Assembly: GCA_949482135.1 (NCBI GenBank)
Contig: CASYFC010000014.1
Span: 1 to 35,597, forward strand
Direction of reading: 5' to 3'
DNA from: an uncultured Clostridia bacterium
GTDB lineage: Bacteria; Bacillota; Clostridia; TANB77; CAG-508
Length of the DNA stretch: 35,597 nucleotides
Within the stretch, counting starts at the first letter, position 1, and each line of letters opens with the position of its first letter. The notes below the pieces were generated by a model, which saw only the letters and a program-made list of their open reading frames with translations, made no database searches and had not been told where the DNA came from. Positions 27,874 to 34,319 of this stretch are shown here, piece by piece. Both the position numbers and the translations under genes were made by a program.

Positions 27874-28143
27874 TTATTCTCTCATTGATTCAATCATTAA
27901 TTTGTTTGACAAATTATAGCCATAAGCAAAAGCTTTTTTTCTTTCTAAATCAATTAAATCTGCCTCTTTAGATAAGTACTCATCAAATATTTGATAATCT
28001 TCTTTAGATATAGTGTTTTTAAGTAATTCATCAATTCCGTTAATTTCATTCCACAAAGTATCTATTTTGTCGTCATTTTCTATATCATCAACAATCATTT
28101 CTTGTAAATTATCGTACAAATCTTCTATTTTACTTTTATTCAT
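27874..28143 (-). CDS. Small DUF6809-like protein of the mobile element
   Basis: An 89-residue acidic, helical protein. It starts MNKSKIEDLYDNLQEMIVDD and has ISKEDYQIFDEYLSKEADLI and a C-terminal KKAFAYGYNLSNKLMIESM helix. The order IEDLY / EL...L / E...F / F.GY..G.+LM.E resembles the DUF6809 family found in clostridial integrative elements. No function is known. AAAGG precedes the ATG, and the gene lies 20 bp after the relaxase gene, so it is likely co-transcribed with it. Confidence 0.6.
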   Translation of the reverse strand: MNKSKIEDLYDNLQEMIVDDIENDDKIDTLWNEINGIDELLKNTISKEDYQIFDEYLSKEADLIDLERKKAFAYGYNLSNKLMIESMRE

Positions 28144-28163
28144 TTTTCACAACCTTTCATTAT

Positions 28164-29132
28164 TTATTTTCTTACATTCTCCCAAAAGTTTTGAACTATA
28201 CTTTTAAGCCTTTCTATTGGGAAATCAAATAAAATATGAACACACTCGAAAGTTTTATTTATAAAATTCTTTAATGTTTGAACTTCGCTTTTTAGTTTTA
28301 AATTTTCTCGCTTTAATTCTTGATTTTCTCTTTGTAGTCTTTCTGTTTTAAACATTGTTTCATCAACTATATTCTTAATTTTAGTATATCTTTTAGCAAC
28401 AGTATTAAATTTTCTAATAACTCTTTTATAATTATCTTTTAATATTTCAACATTATCTGTTATTACTTCTTGCTCTAAATTATTTGTTTCTTTAAACATT
28501 TCTTGAACTTCATAGTTTGTAACTTTCTTTAATTTTTCTATTGGTATATGTTCATTTTCTTCTTTGTTTCCACGTTCTAAGTCAAAGCCCGACTTAATCA
28601 TATATGAATAAAAATTATCTTGTAAAATCTTATAACTATTTTTACCTTTCCAAAACTCTGAACAGGAGATTTTATCGATTATTTTTCCACTTTTTGAATC
28701 TTTTTTGTGGACAACTGGTATAAAAACTAGATGTAAATGTGGTGTGTTTTCGTCATTATGAATTTTTGCAGAAAGTATGTATTTTTCCCCTAAATCTTTA
28801 TAATTCTTCACAAATTCAAAAGCAGTTTTAAAATATCTTTTTGTTTCTTCTTCACCAATATTCTCAAAGAATTCTTTATCAGAAGTAATGATATACTCAC
28901 AAGCTACATTACTATTTTTCTTAATCCACCCCTGTAAATTATTTTCTTCTTTTATCTTTCTAAATGCTTTACTATATGGCATATTACAATTCTTTAAAGA
29001 ATAATTATTTATTGCTTTTTCTTTAGTAATATCTTTATTTGAATAATTGGTATTTTTTCTTTCATTATGTCTATAAATTCCGTTTAAATTATTTATTGTG
29101 TACTTTGCATTTCGTATAATAGCATAGCTCAC
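28164..29132 (-). CDS. MobV-family relaxase (Mob/Pre)
   Basis: A 322-residue protein that should nick the element at oriT and carry the strand into a recipient. The N-terminus MSYAIIRNAKYTINNLNGIY is followed by RHNERKNTNYSNKDI, placing His22 exactly where pMV158 MobM has its catalytic histidine. The metal-binding ENTPHLHLVFIPV motif is present (about 128-140). The C-terminal third is a long coiled coil (about 225-295), usual for dimerising MobV proteins. The start is GTG, 10 nt after AAGGTAGG. The GTGTG around the start resembles the MobV nick region. Confidence 0.92.
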   Translation of the reverse strand: MSYAIIRNAKYTINNLNGIYRHNERKNTNYSNKDITKEKAINNYSLKNCNMPYSKAFRKIKEENNLQGWIKKNSNVACEYIITSDKEFFENIGEEETKRYFKTAFEFVKNYKDLGEKYILSAKIHNDENTPHLHLVFIPVVHKKDSKSGKIIDKISCSEFWKGKNSYKILQDNFYSYMIKSGFDLERGNKEENEHIPIEKLKKVTNYEVQEMFKETNNLEQEVITDNVEILKDNYKRVIRKFNTVAKRYTKIKNIVDETMFKTERLQRENQELKRENLKLKSEVQTLKNFINKTFECVHILFDFPIERLKSIVQNFWENVRK

Positions 29133-29150
29133 ACTTTAAAAACCTACCTT
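29125..29150 (-). other. Candidate oriT nick region of the MobV relaxase
   Basis: On the minus strand TTAAAGTGTGAGCTATGC spans the relaxase start. The AAAGTGTG core, directly upstream of the mob gene, resembles the AGTGTG nick sequence of pMV158-type origins. The match is short, and no clear stem-loop flanks it. Confidence 0.3.
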
Positions 29151-29628
29151 TCTTTACTATTGGATTTATAATATCTTGTTACCATAGCAATAGATTCTTG
29201 TATTGAGTTGTCTAATACTTCGCCTAAAGGTGAACATTTAACCAATCATGATAAAATTCGCTTAAAATGTCTTTTTGTTTTAATAAAGCACTAACTTCTA
29301 ATGGGTATAATTCCATACTTTTTAAACTATCTTTTATTTCTTCCTTTACAGTTATTTCATAAGCACTATTTAATATTTCTTGAGGGGATTTTGTTTTTGT
29401 ATTTTCACAAAAATTTGTAAACTCCTTATCTAGTTTTTTGTCTAGGCTGTTCTTTTCTTCTAATTGTTTTATATCTGCTTTTATAATATTATTATATTTT
29501 TTATCTATTGTAATTCCATTCTTCAATTTTTCAATCAGTTCTATTTTTTGCTTTGGTAATTCAATTATTCCTTCTTCATTTGCTTTTAATAATTTATCTA
29601 AATCTTGTATAGATATGTTATTACTCAT
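29144..29628 (-). pseudogene. DUF3848-like protein, probably frameshifted near its 3' end
   Basis: The open frame (29224-29628, 134 residues) starts MSNNISIQDLDKLLKANEEG. Its second half is KSPQEILNSAYEITVKEEI, then KDSLKSMELYPLEVSALLKQ, then ILSEFYHDWL, matching the DUF3848 pattern of clostridial plasmids and integrative elements. It then stops as NVHL. In the adjacent frame the sequence goes on with CSPLGEVLDNSIQESIAMVT and RYYKSNSKER and ends at 29144, next to the relaxase ribosome binding site, as expected for an operon. One missing A at about 29237-29239 would explain the break. If the shorter frame is real, the CDS is 29224-29628. Confidence 0.55.
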
Positions 29629-29649
29629 ATTTTTATTTTCCTTTCATTT

Positions 29650-29850
29650 ATAAGTAAGCCTTCGTAGCTTTACTTATATTATAATTCTTATTATTCAGTC
29701 TAATTACTCGTTAGCATTTTCATGCTCTAACATACAGAGAAACAAAGTTTCTCTGTATGATTAAGGGAACAAACTTCCCTTAATAAACCCTTTTCAAGAT
29801 TATTTAAAATTATTTAAAAATCTTGATTTAGGAAACCTCTGTCGGTTTCC
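29650..29850. repeat. Run of six hairpins, several perfect, in a gene-free stretch
   Basis: Consecutive inverted repeats occupy the gap 29629-29909. They are ATAAGTAAGC/GCTTTACTTAT (29650-29677), GCAT/ATGC with flanks (29711-29730), CATACAGAGAAAC/GTTTCTCTGTATG (29731-29759), ATTAAGGGAA/TTCCCTTAAT (29760-29784), TCAAGATT/AATCTTGA (29794-29826) and GGAAACC/GGTTTCC (29831-29850). AAACCCTT repeats (29786 and 29852) flank the last two. The density exceeds what one terminator needs. A folded ssDNA origin, a transfer origin or a structured RNA are options. Confidence 0.6.
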
Positions 29851-29909
29851 CAAACCCTTCCACTATATTTATAGAATTGATTAAATACAATTTAAACAAT
29901 TTTATAAAT

Positions 29910-30179
29910 TTATCTTTCTTCATGCATTTCATAAAAATTCGTATTTTTTCCTTTGCATATTCCGTCTATAAATGCCTCGATTTCATTCCAAGTTTTAAAG
30001 CACCTTTTATCGTCAATAGCATACCAATCTTTACTAGTATTATTTTTATCAACAATAGCTATTGCTTTGTTATAGGTGTAATCACTTGATATTGTCAGTA
30101 ATAATAATTGCTTATCACTATCTGAAAGCATATATGTATTTAATCCATCTATTCTTTGTTTTATATCTGATTTATTCAT
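29910..30179 (-). CDS. Small unknown protein coupled to the integrase gene
   Basis: An 89-residue protein starting MNKSDIKQRIDGLNTYMLSD, with a strand-rich middle (LLLLTISSDYTYNKAIAIVD) and CFKTWNEIEAFIDGICKGK near the end. I do not recognise the family. Its ATG overlaps the integrase stop (ATGA, 30176-30179), so it is translated with the integrase and may be a recombination accessory, by context only. Confidence 0.65.
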   Translation of the reverse strand: MNKSDIKQRIDGLNTYMLSDSDKQLLLLTISSDYTYNKAIAIVDKNNTSKDWYAIDDKRCFKTWNEIEAFIDGICKGKNTNFYEMHEER

Positions 30180-31618
30180 GCTAATTGTCGCTCTCCTTTA
30201 TTTTTTCTATTAAAAAATTGTTCTAAAATATATTCTGTTTGTATTAGCGTTGCAGTTTTTTCATAATCCTCATCATAATCAAAGTCTGCATCTCTTTGAG
30301 ATAATTGTTTTAAAATTTTTACGTTTTCTTCATATTCAGGAAATGATATAACTCCAGTTCTTAATTGTTCATGTTCAATTAAATAGATTTCTTTTAAAAT
30401 TCTTTTTCTTCTATTAAAGTAATCTTCTGAAAAATAAATATCATCTTCAATTATATTTGGTATATTTTTTCTAATAATCTCATTATCTTTATAGTAATTA
30501 TTAACTTTTTCAAGTTCATCTTCTTTATATTTATTAAATACAGAAGTATAAATATTTAAAGTAACTGAAACATCTTTATGTCCCATTAACCTTTGAATTG
30601 CAACAGCTCTCATTCCAGCTTCAACACATCTAGTGCCATAAGTATGTCTTAAGCTATGTGTTGATATTCCTGTAATGTCTAATTCAGATAATCTCTTTTT
30701 AAGAATTCTGTTTACATTTCTATTATCTACATAACTACCTTTAGGACTAATAAATAACTGATGATCCTTTTGATTTTTTGAAATTTCCATTTGTTGTATT
30801 ATAGAATTTCTTATAAATTCTGGAATAGGCACTTCTCGTATGCCTGCATAAGTTTTTGTAGTGTTTCCCATTGTTACTTTTCCGTCTTTATCAACTGTTA
30901 ATGTTTTATTTACTCTAATTAAATTTTTTCTTAAATCTATATCACTACTTTTTAAAGCTAGAGCTTCTCCAACACGAAGTCCTGTATACATTTGAATTAG
31001 ATATACATTTTTATATGGTTCTTCCTCAATTTGTCTATCTAATAAATAATCTGTAAATGTTTTTTGTTCTTCAATAGTCATTGCTCGAACTTCTTTATCA
31101 GCTTTTGTGCTTTTGGGTTTAATTACATCTAGCATTGGATTTTTAGTAATATAACCTTTATTCATTGCTAAAGTATAACTTTGAGTAAATTGTTCCATTA
31201 ACTTTTTTATATAAGAATTACTATAATCTTTTAATGAATTTATATATGTTTGAATATCATTACTTGTGATATCTTCTATTTTTTTATTAGCTATATCGTT
31301 TTTTTCTATAATCTGTATTGTTTTCAATACTCTTGCATATTGATTTTCAGATATTGAATTCATATCTAATTTTCTTTGAACATTTGCCCTCATCAATTGA
31401 CTTAAAGGAATTCCATTATTTTTAATAAAAATTTCATTTCCTTTTTGACATTCTAAAGAACTTAAAAATTGCTTGCCTTCTTCTTCATTTTGTACAGTCT
31501 TTTGTTTTCGAACTTCTTTATGTGTTTCAGTATCAGTTATATAATAAGCAACAAACCATTTCTTTTTACTTTTATTAAAGAAAACGCTACCTGTTTTACT
31601 TCCTTTTGGTCTACCCAA
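30176..31618 (-). CDS. Tyrosine-type site-specific integrase
   Basis: A 480-residue protein that should integrate and excise the element. An N-terminal AP2-like arm-binding domain (GRPKGSKTGSVFFNKSKKKW, then VAYYITD) is followed by a SAM-like core-binding domain (about 70-165) and the catalytic domain with Arg215 (YTGLRVGEAL), His321/Arg324 (STHSLRHTYGTR), His347 (LMGHKDV) and nucleophile Tyr357 (NIYTSV). A C-terminal extension of about 110 residues after the catalytic Tyr is longer than usual. The start is TTG, 6 nt after AGGAG. The arm-binding domain fits the direct repeats at 27683-27796. Confidence 0.95.
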   Translation of the reverse strand: MGRPKGSKTGSVFFNKSKKKWFVAYYITDTETHKEVRKQKTVQNEEEGKQFLSSLECQKGNEIFIKNNGIPLSQLMRANVQRKLDMNSISENQYARVLKTIQIIEKNDIANKKIEDITSNDIQTYINSLKDYSNSYIKKLMEQFTQSYTLAMNKGYITKNPMLDVIKPKSTKADKEVRAMTIEEQKTFTDYLLDRQIEEEPYKNVYLIQMYTGLRVGEALALKSSDIDLRKNLIRVNKTLTVDKDGKVTMGNTTKTYAGIREVPIPEFIRNSIIQQMEISKNQKDHQLFISPKGSYVDNRNVNRILKKRLSELDITGISTHSLRHTYGTRCVEAGMRAVAIQRLMGHKDVSVTLNIYTSVFNKYKEDELEKVNNYYKDNEIIRKNIPNIIEDDIYFSEDYFNRRKRILKEIYLIEHEQLRTGVISFPEYEENVKILKQLSQRDADFDYDEDYEKTATLIQTEYILEQFFNRKNKGERQLA

Positions 31619-31627
31619 TAAAAACTC

Positions 31628-31927
31628 CTATGTTCTTTTTTGCATTTTCCAAATCATATAAGATAGAAGCATTATTTGATTACTTTTTCCAACATTGATT
31701 GAAGGGAAGTCATCTCGTTGAAATAACCTATATGCTATTGACCTACATATATGTAAATCTTGCATAACAACTTCTACACCAATCATTCTAAAAGGATTTT
31801 TTAGTTTTCTAATACTTTCAATTGCCATAAAATCTTGAGGAGTTAAAGGATTACGAACATTTATATTTATTTTTTTATCTTCTGTATTTTGAATTTCATC
31901 TATCATTTTATTATTTAATTCTTCCAT
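31628..31927 (-). CDS. Excisionase-like DNA-binding protein
   Basis: A 99-residue protein. The second half, VMQDLHICRSIAYRLFQRDD, then FPSINVGKSNQIMLLSYMIW, has the helix-turn-helix followed by the F-P-x2-x-V-G-K turn seen in Xis/MerR-like excisionases. The first 45 residues are acidic and probably unstructured. It lies 9 bp upstream of the integrase gene, the normal xis-int order, and has a strong GGGAGGAG site. It likely directs excision. Confidence 0.75.
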   Translation of the reverse strand: MEELNNKMIDEIQNTEDKKININVRNPLTPQDFMAIESIRKLKNPFRMIGVEVVMQDLHICRSIAYRLFQRDDFPSINVGKSNQIMLLSYMIWKMQKRT

Positions 31928-31945
31928 GATTTATCTCCTCCCACA

Positions 31946-32432
31946 CTAATTTTTAATGCTTTCTATAAACTTCAAAATTACTGTTTGAATAGATAAAATC
32001 ATTTTTAAAGTTTCATCATTCAAATTTTTATTATCTTCTTTAGATAACTTTAAAGGTATATTTATATCTTTTAAGAATTTGAATTTACTAGAAGGTAAAT
32101 CATTATAATTAAAACTTGACTTTTCTAAAAAAGTTACATATTCAACAGCTTGTGCTTTAGATATTGATTTAAAATCTTTATCTTCTTTGTAAACTATAAT
32201 AATGTTTCCTTTTATTGTTTCAGGTATATTTAAAAATTCTCTTGTAATCGATATGTTAGGTTTTAAATTATCTCTATTTTTCCTACAAACAATAACTATA
32301 TCTTTATATGGTATTTCTTCAATTTTACCGTCCTATTATTTCTTCAAATTCAGATATATCATTTTTTATCTTTTGAAGTGCTGGTGATTTTCCAACTTCT
32401 TTATAAACAACTATAATTTCATTAGTTTTCAT
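31946..32432 (-). pseudogene. DUF3846-like protein with a one-base insertion
   Basis: From ATG 32432 (overlapping the stop of the small gene upstream) the frame reads MKTNEIIVVYKEVGKSPALQ, then KIKNDISEFEEIIG, and then stops. The adjacent frame continues GKIEEIPYKDIVIVCRKNRD and runs to a stop at 31946. The pattern E-V-G-K-x-P, then I-x-N-x(4)-E, then G-G-K-I-E, matches DUF3846 proteins of clostridial mobile elements. The break is at ACCG on the plus strand (32327-32330), where removing one base rejoins the frames into about 161 residues. Its function in the element is unknown. Confidence 0.65.
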
Positions 32433-32607
32433 CAGTATCACCACTTTCACTATTTAGATTTATTAGATATATTTTGTATGCAAAATCATCTAAATATTGC
32501 TTATTTTTAGGGTCGTCCAAACTTATTACATCTTTAGTAAATAAATTATCAGACTTTTTTAATTTTTTCTTTTTATCATTTGTTGTTGGTTTTGATATTT
32601 TTCTCAT
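32422..32607 (-). CDS. Small basic/acidic protein at the head of the element operon
   Basis: A 61-residue protein starting MRKISKPTTNDKKKKLKKSD, with a basic N-terminus and an acidic, helical C-terminus (YLDDFAYKIYLINLNSESGD). The family is not recognised. TAGGAGATTT precedes the ATG. The next gene's ATG overlaps its end by 11 nt. It is the first gene of the minus-strand operon leading to xis and int, directly behind the palindromes at 32631-32658. Confidence 0.6.
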   Translation of the reverse strand: MRKISKPTTNDKKKKLKKSDNLFTKDVISLDDPKNKQYLDDFAYKIYLINLNSESGDTDEN

Positions 32608-32630
32608 TTTTAAATCTCCTAAAATATATT

Positions 32631-32748
32631 TAGGTTACCGGTAGCCTAGATAGGCTTAAGCTTGATTTAATGATACAACGATTTTAAAACTTAAAACGTA
32701 AATGATTAGATAAAGTTAGTTAAAAGCATAAATGATTAAAAATGATTA
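32631..32748. promoter_or_regulatory. Overlapping palindromes and three AAATGATTA repeats: operator region of the element
   Basis: TAGGTTACCGGTAGCCTA (32631-32648) is palindromic but for one base pair and shares its right arm with AGCCTAGATAGGCT (32643-32656). Farther out, AAATGATTA occurs at 32700, 32730 and 32740, spaced by whole helical turns (30 and 10 bp). The region lies between the element operon and the XRE repressor gene, so it probably holds the operon promoter and regulator sites. Confidence 0.5.
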
Positions 32749-32795
32749 AATTTTTGATTTACAAAAACCTTTGAATGTCTTGAAATATAAGAAAA

Positions 32796-32827
32796 AGCGA
32801 ACGCAAAATTTAATTTTTACGTTCGCT
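32796..32827 (-). terminator. Terminator of the element XRE gene
   Basis: AGCGAACG (32796-32803) pairs with CGTTCGCT (32820-32827) around an inner AAAAT/ATTTT stem, followed on the minus strand by TTTTTCTT. It lies 31 bp after the XRE gene. Confidence 0.8.
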
Positions 32828-32858
32828 AATAAAAACGACTTTTAAGATTTTAAAAAAT

Positions 32859-33560
32859 CTATTTTTTAAATATATCTAAATACAAAGCATAATTCTTTTT
32901 CAAATCTTGTAATTCGCTATCTGTTGGTTTTAATGCTTCAAACATTTCGTCAGTAAATTCTATATCTTTTTTGCTAAAATAACATTTTCTTATACTAGGC
33001 TCATATTGAGCATTAGTTCCAAAGTATGCACCTAACATTAGCTCATCTGTGCCATAGCATACTCTAATAACCATTTCGCATATATCTAATCTCATTTGAT
33101 TAGGTTTATAATTTTCGTAAGATAGAAATGCAACCATATCATCAGCTAACATATAACCAGTAGAATAAATTGATTTATCATGAGAATTTACAAAGTCTAC
33201 TTCAATTCTATCTGCTTTTTCTCTAATTTTTATAATCCATTTATCCTTATTAAACTTTTTGGTATTAGGATTATATGCGTTAAAATAAACATATAAAGTA
33301 TCTGTTCCAAAAGGATTTTTTACATTCTTTTTATTAGAAAAAGCATGATTTCTATTGAATAAATCTGATTCGTATATGCCTAACTCATCACAAATTATAT
33401 TTATTTCTTCTGCATTAGGTAATAACTCTCCACTTTCAAATCTACAAATTGTTGCTCTGCTCTTATTTATTAAATCTGCAAGATTTTGTTGACTTAATCC
33501 TTTTTCATTTCTATATTTTCTTATATTTTCTCCAAATATTTTTGCATCAAAATTTGACAT
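32859..33560 (-). CDS. XRE-family repressor of the element with an unknown C-terminal domain
   Basis: A 233-residue protein counted from ATG 33560, which follows TTGGAGG. Residues 5-65 are a helix-turn-helix (LSQQNLADLINKSRATICRF). Residues about 85-215 form a separate strand-rich domain (TDTLYVYFNAYNPNTKKFNK, then EVDFVNSHDKSIYSTGYMLA) with no motif I recognise and no membrane segment. Position and transcription away from the element operon suit a lifestyle repressor. It is divergent from the structured RNA at 33715, with promoters 41 bp apart, so it may also control that RNA. Confidence 0.85.
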   Translation of the reverse strand: MSNFDAKIFGENIRKYRNEKGLSQQNLADLINKSRATICRFESGELLPNAEEINIICDELGIYESDLFNRNHAFSNKKNVKNPFGTDTLYVYFNAYNPNTKKFNKDKWIIKIREKADRIEVDFVNSHDKSIYSTGYMLADDMVAFLSYENYKPNQMRLDICEMVIRVCYGTDELMLGAYFGTNAQYEPSIRKCYFSKKDIEFTDEMFEALKPTDSELQDLKKNYALYLDIFKK

Positions 33561-33610
33561 ATAAACCTCCAATATTTCCATACAAAATATATAATAAAAA
33601 CACTAATATT

Positions 33611-33639
33611 ATTATAACATTATTTGACATATTTTGCAA
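33611..33639 (-). promoter_or_regulatory. SigA-type promoter of the element XRE gene
   Basis: On the minus strand TTGCAA (33634-33639), a 17-bp spacer, and TATAAT (33611-33616). It is divergent from the RNA1 promoter. Confidence 0.75.
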
Positions 33640-33679
33640 TTTAAAAGAAACAGCTTTACCGCTTAACGACTGCGATACA

Positions 33680-33708
33680 TTGATTATTAACGTAAAATAT
33701 GCTATAAT
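33680..33708 (+). promoter_or_regulatory. Strong promoter of RNA1
   Basis: TTGATT (33680-33685), a 17-bp spacer ending in TGC, and TATAAT (33703-33708). The TG one base before the -10 makes it an extended -10 promoter. The expected transcript start is near 33715. Confidence 0.8.
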
Positions 33709-33714
33709 ATAAAT

Positions 33715-33980
33715 ATATTAACCTATTTATAGGTAGATTTTCAATTTCTTATGAATATCTGCCCAAGCAATGCTTGATTGTATACATTAGTAAAAGTCGA
33801 GCATTGAGGGCTCGATTATTTATAAGAATTCCGCCGAATTGGGATTCATAATGTATACAGTATAAATAGAGACTTCAGGAAAGGTAGGATCCCAACAATG
33901 AAATTCTCAAGAGAAATGTGCCCACGGAAGTGGCGGATGTTAATCCAAGTGGGGAAAACATTTTTCCCCATTCTTTATTT
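33715..33980 (+). ncRNA. RNA1: structured RNA of about 265 nt, family unknown
   Basis: A strong promoter and a terminator (TGGGGAAAA/TTTTCCCCA, 33950-33970, then TTCTTTATTT) bracket a dense set of helices. ACCTA/TAGGT (33721-33734) and CAAGC/GCTTG come first. An 11-bp stem TGTATACATTA/TAATGTATACA (33779-33789 and 33849-33859) encloses TCGAGC/GCTCGA and AATTC/GAATT hairpins. TTCTC/GAGAA, CCAC-GGAA-GTGG with a GNRA loop, and GGAT/ATCC follow. TTGGGAT (33839-33845) can pair with ATCCCAA (33889-33895), long range. It lacks tmRNA, RNase P, 6S or SRP signatures. A raiA-type or other large-RNA family assignment cannot be tested here. Confidence 0.65.
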
Positions 33981-34005
33981 ACAAATTATAAAAAGTTATA
34001 TATAA
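33898..34005 (+). CDS. Possible 35-residue ORF within RNA1 (doubtful)
   Basis: An ATG at 33898 follows AGGAAAGGTAGGA and opens 35 codons to a TAA at 34005, starting MKFSREMCPRKWRMLIQVGK and becoming hydrophobic (TFFPILYLQIIKSYI). In its favour, RNA2 is complementary to exactly this ribosome-binding region. Against it, the RNA1 terminator lies inside the frame, the frame ends within the RNA2 promoter, and two CGG codons and a GNRA hairpin suggest RNA structure rather than coding. Confidence 0.15.
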   Translation: MKFSREMCPRKWRMLIQVGKTFFPILYLQIIKSYI

Positions 34006-34006
34006 T
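33978..34006 (+). promoter_or_regulatory. Strong promoter of RNA2
   Basis: TTTACA (33978-33983), a 17-bp spacer, and TATAAT (34001-34006), starting right at the end of the RNA1 terminator. The expected start is near 34013. Confidence 0.8.
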
Positions 34007-34012
34007 AAATTG

Positions 34013-34119
34013 GTAATTATTCTAAATGCCTCAATCATTTAGATAATTATAAAGTTTTAAAAGCAATTTTAAAACGAGGAAAGGTACGAATTGTTGGGAT
34101 CCTGTACCTTTCTTTTTTT
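34013..34119 (+). ncRNA. RNA2: three-hairpin small RNA complementary to RNA1
   Basis: About 107 nt made of three stem-loops. They are TAATTAT-CTAAATG with CATTTAG-ATAATTA (34014-34049, one bulge), a perfect GTTTTAAAA/TTTTAAAAC closed by a GCAA tetraloop (34054-34075), and the terminator GAAAGGTAC/GTACCTTTC (34079-34087 and 34104-34112) followed by seven T. The 16-nt terminator loop contains ATTGTTGGGATCC. This, with the right stem, is complementary to RNA1 33879-33899 (13 pairs, 2-nt bulge, 8 pairs). It carries no ORF. The layout is that of a trans-acting antisense RNA. Confidence 0.7.
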
Positions 34120-34120
34120 G

Positions 34121-34247
34121 TTGCACAGAGTGCACTATTTTGTTAATTTCTTAAAATTTAGCCAATTTTCTAACATTTCAAAGTATTTTTAATGTAAAAA
34201 TCGCAAATTTGTTGCACTGTATGCACATTTTGTTGCATATAGTGCAA
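34121..34247. promoter_or_regulatory. Three TTGCA-N5-TGCA boxes upstream of the Spo0A-like gene
   Basis: TTGCACAGAGTGCAC (34121-34135), TTGCACTGTATGCAC (34212-34226) and TTGCATATAGTGCAA (34233-34247) share the form TTGCA-N5-TGCAM with dyad symmetry. The third lies 11 bp upstream of the -35 of the next gene, and the first begins right after the RNA2 T-tract. They look like operators of one regulator. Confidence 0.55.
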
Positions 34248-34258
34248 TTTTTTATTTT

Positions 34259-34287
34259 TTGAAGAGTTTACATAATTTTGATATACT
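34259..34287 (+). promoter_or_regulatory. Probable promoter of the Spo0A-like gene
   Basis: TTGAAG (34259-34264), a 17-bp spacer, and TATACT (34282-34287). It is downstream of the TTGCA-N5-TGCA boxes. Confidence 0.5.
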
Positions 34288-34319
34288 TTATTTAAAGTTA
34301 TAGAAAGGTATGTAAAAAT

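Larger units (their letters stand above)
27542..33640. mobile_element. Integrative mobilizable element (boundaries uncertain)
   Basis: Between the tRNA-Pro gene and the promoter of the XRE repressor the window holds, all on the minus strand, a tyrosine integrase, an excisionase-like protein, a MobV relaxase and several small proteins typical of such elements (DUF6809-, DUF3848- and DUF3846-like), plus an XRE repressor. It has no type IV secretion genes and no replication initiator, so it would need a helper for transfer. The left end is probably at the tRNA 3' end, because integrase-arm-like repeats lie at 27683-27796. The right end is not identified and may include the RNA module at 33.7-34.1 kb or lie beyond the window. 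Confidence 0.7.

Noticed and set aside
27638-29820. Repeat AGATTATTTAAA-TTATTTA at 27640 and 29797 as internal attachment sites
   Set aside because: The sequence is very low in complexity and lies within hairpin loops; a chance match is likely in such AT-rich DNA.
33879-33899. GGATCCC in RNA1 as the right copy of the tRNA attachment core (tRNA T-loop contains GATCCC)
   Set aside because: Only six bases match and the surrounding bases differ; an attachment core would share a longer stretch.
33715-34119. RNA1/RNA2 as tmRNA, RNase P RNA, SRP RNA, 6S RNA or a tracrRNA
   Set aside because: No tRNA-like ends, no conserved RNase P or SRP core sequences, no 6S-like single long bubble, and no cas genes or CRISPR repeats in the window.
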